Positions 1-6,403 of a stretch of DNA of 11,447 bases are shown here, piece after piece. Each line of letters begins with the position of its first letter. The first letter of the stretch is position 1. A model generated the notes under the pieces. The model saw nothing but the letters and a program-made list of their open reading frames with translations. It did no database searches and was not told the origin of the DNA. This stretch comes from an uncultured Prevotella sp. (lineage in GTDB: Bacteria; Bacteroidota; Bacteroidia; Bacteroidales; Bacteroidaceae), in assembly GCA_900554835.1 (NCBI GenBank), contig USJD01000112.1, positions 1 through 11,447 on the forward strand, given 5' to 3'. Both the position numbers and the translations under genes were made by a program.

Positions 1-11
1 TTTTTAACAAA

Positions 12-63
12 AAGTTCGGTAGGAAAAATGTGATTTTTCTTGTAAGTTCGGTAGGAAAAATGT
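12..63. repeat. Two perfect 20-bp direct repeats interleaved with the promoter of the first NTPase gene
   Basis: The 20-mer aagttcggtaggaaaaatgt occurs at 12-31 and again at 44-63, with no mismatch and a 32-bp period (about three helical turns). The second copy fills the spacer between the -33 TTG (40-42) and the -7 box (63-71); the first copy lies just upstream of the -33 element. A 7-bp inverted repeat, gaaaaat/atttttc (23-29 and 33-39), links the first copy to the DNA before the second. This placement is what an operator for repression or cooperative binding would show. That it controls the NTPase gene is inference. More copies could lie left of the window edge. Confidence 0.85.
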
Positions 64-71
64 AAATTTGC
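40..71 (+). promoter_or_regulatory. Bacteroidota-type promoter of the first NTPase gene
   Basis: TTG at 40-42, a 20-nt spacer, then TAAATTTGC at 63-71, matching the Bacteroidota housekeeping consensus TTG-N(19-21)-TAnnTTTG. Transcription would start near 77 and leave a leader of about 20-25 nt before the ATG at 100. The spacer is filled by one 20-bp repeat copy, so a bound protein would directly block polymerase. Confidence 0.7.
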
Positions 72-99
72 AGTCGAAATCACTTAATATCAGAAACTT

Positions 100-1389
100 A
101 TGTATAGAAATATCATAAACCAATTAAAAGAGTGGAAAAACAAGGAGCATCGTAAACCTCTTGTACTAGCAGGCGCACGTCAAGTAGGCAAGACTTTCAT
201 GCTAACAGAATTTGGCAAACAAGAGTTTGAGAATGTCGCTTACATCAACTGCGATGACAACAACATGGCAAAAGACTTGTTCTTGCAAGATTATGATATG
301 CAACGCATCATCCTCGCCATAGGCGCCATCACTCAGCAAACCATCACTCCTGGCAAGACTCTCATCATCCTTGATGAGATACAGGAACTGAGAAGAGGCT
401 TGGCTGCCCTCAAGTATTTCTGCGAGAAAGCACCTGAATACCATGTAGCCGTGGCAGGTTCTCTCTTAGGAATAGCCATGCACCAAGGCGAGTCCTTCCC
501 TGTCGGTAAAGTAGATATACTCAATATCTATCCAATGACATTCGATGAGTTTCTGCTCGCCAAAGGAAAACAGCAGATGGCTGACATCTTAAAGAGCAAA
601 GACTGGGACACCATCAAATTGCTACGCTCGGAATATATCAAATTATTACGCGAATACTACTTTGTTGGGGGAATGCCAGAAGCCGTCAAGACTTTCGTAG
701 AGACCAACGATGCCATTGAAGTAAGAAATACACAAAAGAACATTCTTTATACCTACCAAAAGGATATTTCCAAGCATGTTCCAACAAGAGAGGCCAATCG
801 TATCAATATGGTGTGGCAATCTATGCCATCGCAACTTGTAAAAGAAAACAAGAAGTTTATCTATGGTGTAGCTAAGCCTGGAGCCAGAGCCAAAGATTTT
901 GAAACTGCCATACAATGGTTACTGGATGCAGGATTGGTATATAAGGCAGAAAGAGTGAACGAACCAAAGATGCCTTTGAAATTCTATGTAGATATCAGTA
1001 GCTTCAAGCTATTTCTACTCGACTGCGGACTACTAGGTGCGATGAGTGAAACCCCAGCCGACAAACTCTTAGTTGCAGAGAATGGCATGGAAGAATCAAA
1101 AGGAGCTTTCACAGAAAACTTCGTTATGAGCCAGCTAGTTGCGACCAGAGATACATCGGTTTTCTATTATAGCAACGATGCCAAGTTAGAAATTGACTTT
1201 CTGATTCAGCACGATTGCGACATAGTACCCATAGAAGCTAAAGCTGAAGAGAACCTGCGTTCCAAGTCGTTATCTACTTTCGTACAACAGCACCCTAAAC
1301 TCCATGGCATCCGATTCTCCATGTCTGACTATAGGGAGCAAAGCTGGATGACCAACGTACCATTGTATGCAGCCTCCATATACTTTTAA
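100..1389 (+). CDS. AAA_14-type P-loop NTPase with DUF4143 C-terminal domain
   Basis: A 429-residue cytoplasmic protein of the AAA_14 + DUF4143 family; no signal peptide or membrane segment is visible. Walker A is GARQVGKT at residues 25-32, Walker B is LIILDE at 88-93, and a sensor-like GS follows a beta strand at 120-121. Residues about 228-287 look like the winged-helix-type linker of the family. The C-terminal DUF4143 keeps a PD-(D/E)XK-like signature: EIDF at 364-367 and EAK at 379-381, so the nuclease-fold acidic and lysine residues are present. Length is normal for the family. The ATG at 100 follows a good promoter at a short distance and puts the P-loop at the usual position. The gene appears monocistronic. 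The cellular role of this family is not established; toxin-like, DNA-processing and regulatory roles are all possible. Family assignment is secure, function unknown. Confidence 0.9.
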   Translation: MYRNIINQLKEWKNKEHRKPLVLAGARQVGKTFMLTEFGKQEFENVAYINCDDNNMAKDLFLQDYDMQRIILAIGAITQQTITPGKTLIILDEIQELRRGLAALKYFCEKAPEYHVAVAGSLLGIAMHQGESFPVGKVDILNIYPMTFDEFLLAKGKQQMADILKSKDWDTIKLLRSEYIKLLREYYFVGGMPEAVKTFVETNDAIEVRNTQKNILYTYQKDISKHVPTREANRINMVWQSMPSQLVKENKKFIYGVAKPGARAKDFETAIQWLLDAGLVYKAERVNEPKMPLKFYVDISSFKLFLLDCGLLGAMSETPADKLLVAENGMEESKGAFTENFVMSQLVATRDTSVFYYSNDAKLEIDFLIQHDCDIVPIEAKAEENLRSKSLSTFVQQHPKLHGIRFSMSDYREQSWMTNVPLYAASIYF

Positions 1390-1498
1390 CACCACGATTC
1401 AAACTTGAAGACGAATTTGAGGGATGTTCAGAGGCAAGGGGATTGAAGGACCATCGCATCGCGTCCGTTCTTCATGTCGGGCGAAAGATGCCCGAAGA

Positions 1499-1579
1499 AA
1501 TTTACTTACAGGTGGCAGTATGGCATACACTCGTCCTGATGGAGTCAAGGTTATTCCATTGGCTTGCTTAAAAGACTAA
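1499..1579 (+). pseudogene. Possible decayed C-terminal end of an NTPase gene
   Basis: A + strand frame reads NLLTGGSMAYTRPDGV followed by KVIPLACLKD and a TAA at 1577-1579. The pattern of a DG turn, a short hydrophobic strand, Pro-Leu and a final charged residue resembles the last strand of AAA_14/DUF4143 proteins; compare the second AAA_14 protein of this window, which ends EEGILTMNIYDFL. The frame has no plausible start codon and no upstream domain. It may be the 3' stump of an NTPase copy lost by recombination. The peptide is too short to prove this, and an overlapping frame (stop at 1569-1571) is equally open. Confidence 0.25.
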
Positions 1580-1602
1580 TAGTGTTTACCTTTTACAATA
1601 AT

Positions 1603-1645
1603 ATGAAAAAGGAGAGGCGAGCTTCACAGCCTGTCTTTCTAGAGA
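1603..1645 (-). terminator. Probable terminator of the DUF1703 NTPase gene, within repeat copy 1
   Basis: Read on the minus strand, an imperfect hairpin built on AGGC-N10-GCCT (GCCT at 1628-1631 and AGGC at 1615-1618 on +) is followed by a C and five T. It lies about 70-95 nt beyond the stop codon of the DUF1703 gene. The stem is weaker than that of repeat copy 3 and needs a bulge. A second small stem, GTTAC/GTAAC (1658-1662 and 1674-1678), lies between it and the gene. Confidence 0.4.
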
Positions 1646-1658
1646 TTTATAGAAAATG
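1612..1658. repeat. Dispersed repeat, copy 1
   Basis: Core gagaggcgagcttcacagcc at 1612-1631 is identical to the cores at 3334-3353 and 4751-4770, and all three point the same way. A second conserved block, agagatttatagaaaatg, follows at 1641-1658 and is shared with copy 3 only. This copy sits just past the 3' end of the DUF1703 gene. Confidence 0.85.
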
Positions 1659-1698
1659 TTACTCGCTTTATCTGTAACAAAAAGTTAAAAACACGTTT

Positions 1699-3270
1699 TT
1701 ATTCTTCTGCTATCTTCCATTCACCTATGGTTCTTTTTTGGCTGTCATAGTTGATTCCTACTTTTACCATTCGTTTGCCATCAGCAGAATAAGGGATGAG
1801 ATATCCTTTGTCATCTATCTGCTGCAAAGCTTCTTCTGCCGTCTTGTCATATTTCAACTCTATCACATAGATGGTGTCCGGCATGTGAAGAACGGCATCA
1901 GCCCTACCAATGGCACTATCCTCCTCCACCAAGATATAAGCCCCCATCAAATTAAAGATGAGATAGAAGACCGTTTGGAAATCCTTTTCGTTCTTGTTGG
2001 CAAGGCGATTGGAGATACTGGCGAGATAAGCCTGCATCTTCTGCAAAGCTCCATCCATGTTGTTATCGTATAATTGCTCCAAGAAATCGAAGATGAAACT
2101 ATTGTTGTTCAACGATATTGGTGACAAGTAGTTAGGAGCCAAAGACCTAAGCATGCCTACTCGTACCTCCTTGTTAGGATAATCCAACTGGTAGCTCTGC
2201 AAGATAGGGTTGTACTTTTTGATGGTGAGATAACCACTCTGGTAAAGCAGAGGCAGAGCGGAAGTCATTTGCTCTGGAGACACATCAAAGTCATCCACTC
2301 CACAAGATTTCTGCTCAATATCCATTACACCCACATGATGTTTCTTTAGGGTATTGATAAGATAGGTTGGAGTGCCTGAGCTAAACCAATAAGCCGCTAT
2401 CTTTTTGTTTCTCAAAGCCTTTACCAAGCTAAAAGGATTAAAAATATCCTCAGAGTTCTCACTGAAATGGTAGCCATCATAATATGACTTCAATTCCGCA
2501 ACAGTCTCCTCAAACGTCTTCCCCAATGCCTTGGCAAGCAATTCCACATCAGGTTTCATCGTTGTCAAGAGTTCTGTCTTGCTGATACCGCAGATAGCAG
2601 AATATTGGTCGAACATACTGATGTTGTCTAAGTTGTTTATCTCGCTAAAGATGCTCAACTGGGAGAATTTCGTGATACCCGTAATGAAAGTAAACTCCAA
2701 CCAAGGGTCGAGATATTTCAATGGGCTATAAAACTTCCTCATGACCAAGCGCAATGGTTTCAAGCTCTCTTTTTCATGCACCACGTCCAACAGCGGTGCA
2801 TCATATTCATCTATCAAAACGACTACCTTTTGTCCAGTCTGCTTATAGGCACGCTTCACCAAAGACTGCAGGCGTTGGCTAGGAGACTTTGCTAGTTCGT
2901 CACGCCCATAGACTTGTTCGTATTCTGCAAGCATATAGCCTAGTACATCCTCTAGTTCTTCTGGTGTTGGATTGTTCTTGGCTGTACTCATGTCAAAGTG
3001 AAGAACAGGATGTTTCACCCATTCTTTCTCATACTCACCAAGTGCCAAGCCATCAAACAGTTCCTTCCTACCCTCGTAATATGCCTGAAGAGTTGAGACA
3101 AAAAGAGACTTTCCGAATCGCCTTGGACGACTCAGAAACACAAATTTAGAACCATTACGCAAGAAATCGACAATATACCTTGTCTTATCAACGTACACAT
3201 AATTACCCTCTCGTATATCAGAGAAGGTTTGCATTCCTACTGGGTATTTTCTTATCTCTTCCATAGCCAT
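1699..3270 (-). CDS. AAA-ATPase-like protein with PD-(D/E)XK nuclease-like C-terminus (DUF1703 family)
   Basis: A 523-residue cytoplasmic protein with the two-domain layout AAA-ATPase_like then PD-(D/E)XK (DUF1703), a family present in many copies per genome in gut Bacteroidota. The N-terminal signature RKYPVGMQTFSDIR (residues 7-20) is typical. Walker A is SRPRRFGKSLF at 47-57, Walker B VVVLIDEYD at 149-157. The C-terminal nuclease-like core has GRAD (455-458), ELK (471-473) and the family's QQIDDKGY (483-490), so catalytic-type D, E and K are intact. Two in-frame ATGs lie close together (3270 and 3264). The promoter ends at 3286, so the leader is very short with either start. It is divergent from the next NTPase gene. 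Unlike the other three NTPases it has no repeated operator in its promoter. Biochemical function is unknown; a DNA-cleaving or mobile-element-defence role is only a guess from the fold. Confidence 0.92.
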   Translation of the reverse strand: MAMEEIRKYPVGMQTFSDIREGNYVYVDKTRYIVDFLRNGSKFVFLSRPRRFGKSLFVSTLQAYYEGRKELFDGLALGEYEKEWVKHPVLHFDMSTAKNNPTPEELEDVLGYMLAEYEQVYGRDELAKSPSQRLQSLVKRAYKQTGQKVVVLIDEYDAPLLDVVHEKESLKPLRLVMRKFYSPLKYLDPWLEFTFITGITKFSQLSIFSEINNLDNISMFDQYSAICGISKTELLTTMKPDVELLAKALGKTFEETVAELKSYYDGYHFSENSEDIFNPFSLVKALRNKKIAAYWFSSGTPTYLINTLKKHHVGVMDIEQKSCGVDDFDVSPEQMTSALPLLYQSGYLTIKKYNPILQSYQLDYPNKEVRVGMLRSLAPNYLSPISLNNNSFIFDFLEQLYDNNMDGALQKMQAYLASISNRLANKNEKDFQTVFYLIFNLMGAYILVEEDSAIGRADAVLHMPDTIYVIELKYDKTAEEALQQIDDKGYLIPYSADGKRMVKVGINYDSQKRTIGEWKIAEE

Positions 3271-3285
3271 ATTTCTTTAGACGGT

Positions 3286-3317
3286 GCGAAGTTACGAATA
3301 AAATATTAGATACGCAA
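3286..3317 (-). promoter_or_regulatory. Promoter of the DUF1703 NTPase gene
   Basis: On the minus strand, TTG (CAA at 3315-3317 on +), a 20-nt spacer and TAACTTCGC (3286-3294) match TTG-N20-TAnnTTTG with one substitution, C for T, in the -7 box. Transcription would start near 3280, about 10-16 nt before the start codon. No repeat or palindrome overlaps this promoter, in contrast to the other NTPase genes. Confidence 0.6.
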
Positions 3318-3333
3318 ATAAAAAGACAAAAAA

Positions 3334-3356
3334 GAGAGGCGAGCTTCACAGCCAGC
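3334..3356. repeat. Dispersed repeat, copy 2 (truncated form)
   Basis: The 20-bp core gagaggcgagcttcacagcc is intact at 3334-3353 and is followed by agc as in copy 3. The second conserved block, agagatttatagaaaatg, is missing. It has the same orientation as copies 1 and 3, but here lies between two divergent promoters, where no minus-strand gene ends. It can therefore not serve as the terminator of an annotated gene, and looks like a leftover from rearrangement or insertion. Confidence 0.8.
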
Positions 3357-3372
3357 ATTCTTGTCCCTGTAT

Positions 3373-3483
3373 TCGTCAAAAGTGTGATTTATCACAAAAA
3401 AATCGAATGATATTTGGTGATTACATATAATATTCCTAACTTTGCACTCGACAAAAGTGTGATAAATCACAAAAAAATCGAAT
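3373..3483. repeat. 36-bp direct repeat with central palindrome flanking the promoter of the second AAA_14 gene
   Basis: Copies at 3373-3408 and 3448-3483 match at 33 of 36 positions, with a 75-bp period (about seven helical turns). Each contains GTGAT-N2-ATCAC (3384-3395 and 3459-3470). Two of the three mismatches fall exactly in the 2-nt spacer (TT versus AA), so both palindrome arms are kept. The upstream copy ends 5 bp before the -33 TTG. The downstream copy begins 2 bp after the -7 box, covers the start of the transcript, and ends 3 bp before the ATG. This layout suggests a dimer-binding operator pair that could loop out or occlude the promoter. Confidence 0.9.
3414..3445 (+). promoter_or_regulatory. 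Promoter of the second AAA_14 NTPase gene
   Basis: TTG at 3414-3416, a 20-nt spacer and TAACTTTGC at 3437-3445 give a full match to the Bacteroidota consensus. It is bracketed by the two 36-bp repeats. Transcription would start near 3451, inside the downstream repeat, leaving a leader of about 35 nt made almost wholly of that repeat. Confidence 0.75.
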
Positions 3484-3486
3484 AAC

Positions 3487-4740
3487 ATGGAGATAAAACG
3501 TAATATTCACTTAAACAGAATCATTGCCCGCAAGGGTAATGGCATGATAAAGGTAATAACAGGAATGCGCCGATGTGGCAAATCATACCTTCTCTTCACC
3601 TTATTTCATAACTATCTCTTAGAACAAGGAGTAGATGGACAGCATATTATCAAGGTTGATATGGAAGACCGCCGTAATGCCGCTCTAAGAAATCCTGATG
3701 CTTTGTTGAACTATATAGATTCAAGGATGACAGACTCTCAACAATATTACATCCTCCTTGATGAAGTACAGTTGGTGGCAGAGTTTGAGGATGTACTCAA
3801 TAGCTATCTCAAAATCACAAATGCAGACGTTTATGTAACAGGTAGCAATGCAAAATTCCTTTCTAAAGATGTAATTACAGAGTTCAGAGGACGAGGCGAC
3901 GAAATACGTATCACGCCTTTAAGCTTTCAAGAGTTTATGTCTGCAAAAGAAGGTAATCGTGAAGATTTATTGAATGAATATCTCACCTATGGTGGACTTC
4001 CACAAGTGGTCACAATGGATGAAATTGAGCGAAAAGTAGAGTACCTCAAGAACCTTTTTACTCATACCTATATCCGTGACATCAAGGAACGATATGAAAT
4101 AAAGAAAGATGACGATTTGGAAGAGCTAATCAACTTGGTCGCCTCAAATATTGGCAGCCTAACCAATCCAACAAAGTTGGAAAATTGCTTCAAATCTGTC
4201 AAACAAAGCAGTCTTTCAAAAGATACCATCAAGAACTATCTAGACTTGATGCAAGATGCTTTTATCATCGAGAAATCCATCAGATTTGACATCAAAGGCA
4301 AGAAATACATTGACACACCATCAAAATATTACTTCACAGACTTAGGGTTACGTAACGCCAGACTTAATTTTCGCCAGACAGAATTTACACATCTCTTGGA
4401 AAACGCAATATACAATGAATTGCGTCTTAGAGGCTATTCTGTTGATGTGGGACAAATACCAATTTTTACGATTGGAGAGGATGGTAAGCGGCAACGCAGT
4501 ACATTAGAAGTCGATTTCGTTTGCAATCTGGGCTATAAGAGATGCTACATACAGTCTGCCTATGCCTTGCCAACAGAAGAAAAAATGAAACAAGAGTTCA
4601 ACTCTCTTTTGCGCATAAAAGACAGCTTCAAGAAAATCGTCATCGTAGGAACGCCCACTCCCACCTACCAGAACGAGGAAGGTATCCTTACCATGAACAT
4701 TTATGATTTCTTGATGAATCCAGACAGTTTGAACATCTAA
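3487..4740 (+). CDS. AAA_14/DUF4143-type P-loop NTPase lacking the E-x-K nuclease signature
   Basis: A 417-residue cytoplasmic protein of the AAA_14 + DUF4143 superfamily, only distantly similar to the first NTPase of the window. Walker A is GMRRCGKS at 26-33, Walker B YYILLDE at 87-93, with a GS sensor at 119-120 and the family motif YGGLP at 168-172. Residues about 211-268 look like a winged-helix region. In the C-terminal domain EVDF (341-344) is kept, but the expected E-x-K position reads QSA (356-358, in YIQSAY), so nuclease chemistry is unlikely; from general knowledge this variant is common in one branch of the family. The ATG at 3487 lies directly after the downstream operator-like repeat. 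The gene converges with susD, 118 bp away. Dispersed repeat copies 2 and 3 flank it as a unit. Function unknown. Confidence 0.9.
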   Translation: MEIKRNIHLNRIIARKGNGMIKVITGMRRCGKSYLLFTLFHNYLLEQGVDGQHIIKVDMEDRRNAALRNPDALLNYIDSRMTDSQQYYILLDEVQLVAEFEDVLNSYLKITNADVYVTGSNAKFLSKDVITEFRGRGDEIRITPLSFQEFMSAKEGNREDLLNEYLTYGGLPQVVTMDEIERKVEYLKNLFTHTYIRDIKERYEIKKDDDLEELINLVASNIGSLTNPTKLENCFKSVKQSSLSKDTIKNYLDLMQDAFIIEKSIRFDIKGKKYIDTPSKYYFTDLGLRNARLNFRQTEFTHLLENAIYNELRLRGYSVDVGQIPIFTIGEDGKRQRSTLEVDFVCNLGYKRCYIQSAYALPTEEKMKQEFNSLLRIKDSFKKIVIVGTPTPTYQNEEGILTMNIYDFLMNPDSLNI

Positions 4741-4745
4741 AATCG

Positions 4746-4778
4746 AAAAAGAGAGGCGAGCTTCACAGCCAGCCTCTC
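4746..4778 (-). terminator. Rho-independent terminator of the susC-susD operon
   Basis: On the minus strand a perfect 7-bp stem, GAGAGGC-N14-GCCTCTC (arms at 4772-4778 and 4751-4757 on +), is followed at once by TTTTTC and then GATTTT. It lies about 80 nt beyond the susD stop codon. It coincides with dispersed repeat copy 3, so at least this copy acts as a terminator. Confidence 0.65.
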
Positions 4779-4799
4779 CAGAGAGATTTATAGAAAATG
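4751..4799. repeat. Dispersed repeat, copy 3
   Basis: Core gagaggcgagcttcacagcc at 4751-4770 and second block agagatttatagaaaatg at 4782-4799, as in copy 1 with a spacing two bases longer. Right after the second block comes a small hairpin, AATGCC-N6-GGCATT (4796-4813). At the equivalent place copy 1 has a hairpin of different sequence (GTTAC/GTAAC), so structure seems kept while sequence changes. Confidence 0.85.
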
Positions 4800-4858
4800 C
4801 CACTCATGGCATTCCTATATCGTTGATTAAAAATATTTACTTTTTATCAATTTGGCGA

Positions 4859-6382
4859 TTACTCACCGTAACCCGTATTCTGCTTGATGTTAGGGTTAGC
4901 GTTGATCTCTGCCTGCGGAATGGCAGCAATAGCCTTGAAGTAATCACGGTCGAAAGACTGAGCTTCCTTGCTCAATGTCTTGTGCCAACCCTTATCAGCT
5001 TCACTTGTATAACGGGTGATAGTCTCGTTATTACGCAAAGCATCAAAGTAACGCTGTCCCTCGCCAATCAACTCCTTACGACGCTCAATCAAGATACGCT
5101 CAAGTGTGATGTTATCAACAGTTGCCAAAGAAGCCTCTGTTGTGGTACGGTTCTTTACCAAATCATTCAGATACTCTACAGCCTTAGTCTTGTCATTATT
5201 TCTAAATGCACACTCTGCAGCTGTCAAGTAAACCTCAGAAAGACGGATAATTGGAACGATAGTAACATTACGAAGATTATCACCTTGACCACGCAACTTG
5301 TTCAGAAATACCTTGTTGGTACCATAAGTTGCCACCTCTTTGGGTGCAGTTGCAGGCAAGAACATATCGTTACGAACATCTTTTGGGTCTGAAGTAAGCA
5401 TGTCAACAAACTTCTTAGTAGCAACCATTTCCTTGTAGCCATCACGCTGCTGGAGGTTACCGATACCATTCAAGTCATTGTTGTCTGTAGAACCTGCCAC
5501 ATTGAGACGGAACAAGAACTCACTTTCATTAGGAGTTGAAGCATCCCATGCTTTGAAGTATTGGTCACGAGTCCACAACGCTGCGCCAGAATTCTTGATA
5601 ATATCCTCAGCAACAGACAAGGCGTTAGCATAATCACCCATATTCAAATAAACACGAGAAAGGATTGCCTTTGCTCCCCAAACGCTTACATAACCTGGTT
5701 CTGTCTCTGTAGCAAGAGCATTAGAGCTGATAGCCTCAGTCAAATCCTTCACTACTTGGGTGTAAACCTCAGCAACAGTGCTACGAGCAGGTTTTGCATT
5801 AGACTCCAGCACTTCTGTTACCAATGGTACACCAAGAGATGCACCCTGATCCTCTGTATATGGCTTTCCGTAAATTCTCACAAGATCGAAGTGGGCAAGA
5901 GCACGTAGAACTTTAGACTCTGCTGCGTACTGTTCAATTTTTGCTTTTGCTTCAACAGCATCACTTAATTTTCCACCTTCTGCAGCTGCAATAATTCTGT
6001 TTGCACGTCCAATTACAACATATGGAGACTGCCATGATACTGTACGTGTGTTGAATTCTGATGCTGTCTGATAGTTCATATCATAATAGAAACTTGCACG
6101 GTTAGAACCACCAAGATTATTATACTGATAATCATCACCTGCATGAACATCACCATAAACGAAGAATTGCTGACCATAGTAATCTACCAAGCTGCTGTTT
6201 CCTTTCAAAGCCTTGTACATACCCGTTCTCGCAGCATCCAAGTCTGAACTGCTGGTCAAGGCTGCATCTGCATCTGTACCATCAGAAGGAGCAACGTCCA
6301 ACCAATCATTGACGCAAGATGACAGGCTGGCTGCCAAAATAGCGCAGCCCATTACCTTATATATTGATTTTAATACTTTCAT
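4859..6382 (-). CDS. SusD/RagB-family surface glycan- or nutrient-binding lipoprotein
   Basis: A 507-residue outer-membrane lipoprotein of the SusD/RagB family, which caps the paired SusC transporter and binds its substrate. It has a lipoprotein signal peptide: positive N-terminus, hydrophobic stretch, and lipobox SLSSC with the acylated cysteine at residue 23, followed by D26 and D29, in keeping with surface export. The mature start WLDV(A/S)P is the classical SusD opening. The N-terminal TPR-like SusD domain spans roughly 24-230 and the C-terminal SusD domain roughly 270-507. The C-terminal part carries the usual RLSEVYLTAAE(C) (379-389) and LIERRKEL (429-436) helices. It starts 21 nt after the susC stop, so the two form one operon. 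The substrate cannot be told: no glycosidase, sulfatase or peptidase gene lies in the window. Confidence 0.95.
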   Translation of the reverse strand: MKVLKSIYKVMGCAILAASLSSCVNDWLDVAPSDGTDADAALTSSSDLDAARTGMYKALKGNSSLVDYYGQQFFVYGDVHAGDDYQYNNLGGSNRASFYYDMNYQTASEFNTRTVSWQSPYVVIGRANRIIAAAEGGKLSDAVEAKAKIEQYAAESKVLRALAHFDLVRIYGKPYTEDQGASLGVPLVTEVLESNAKPARSTVAEVYTQVVKDLTEAISSNALATETEPGYVSVWGAKAILSRVYLNMGDYANALSVAEDIIKNSGAALWTRDQYFKAWDASTPNESEFLFRLNVAGSTDNNDLNGIGNLQQRDGYKEMVATKKFVDMLTSDPKDVRNDMFLPATAPKEVATYGTNKVFLNKLRGQGDNLRNVTIVPIIRLSEVYLTAAECAFRNNDKTKAVEYLNDLVKNRTTTEASLATVDNITLERILIERRKELIGEGQRYFDALRNNETITRYTSEADKGWHKTLSKEAQSFDRDYFKAIAAIPQAEINANPNIKQNTGYGE

Positions 6383-6403
6383 TGTATTTCGTTCTTTTAT
6401 AAA

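Larger units (their letters stand above)
1390..1698. other. Intergenic region between two convergent NTPase genes
   Basis: About 310 bp between the stop codons of the first (+) and second (-) NTPase genes. Positions 1430-1500 look richer in GC than the flanks. They contain a short hairpin, TCGGGC/GCCCGA (1477-1482 and 1490-1495, 7-nt loop), which could help end the first transcript but has no T-run. Two + strand frames are open here. One runs from about 1398 to the TAA at 1569-1571 without a start codon. The other ends at 1577-1579 with an NTPase-like tail (listed separately). The right end holds the first copy of the dispersed repeat. No complete gene was found. Confidence 0.5.

Noticed and set aside
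12..63. CRISPR or insertion-sequence end
   Set aside because: Only two 20-bp units with a 12-bp gap that coincide with a promoter; no transposase is near.
1398..1571. A + strand open frame of about 57 codons in the 1390-1698 intergenic region
   Set aside because: It has no start codon near its beginning and no recognisable domain, and it overlaps the alternative frame with the NTPase-like tail; a real gene cannot be supported.
3306..3488. A 60-codon minus-strand frame upstream of the second AAA_14 gene
   Set aside because: It is just the translation of the two 36-bp repeats (hence the duplicated DFFVI-HTF segments) and of the dispersed repeat; it spans two promoters.
4823..5392. A 189-codon + strand frame over the 3' end of susD
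   Set aside because: Antisense to susD, with no recognisable motif and no promoter.
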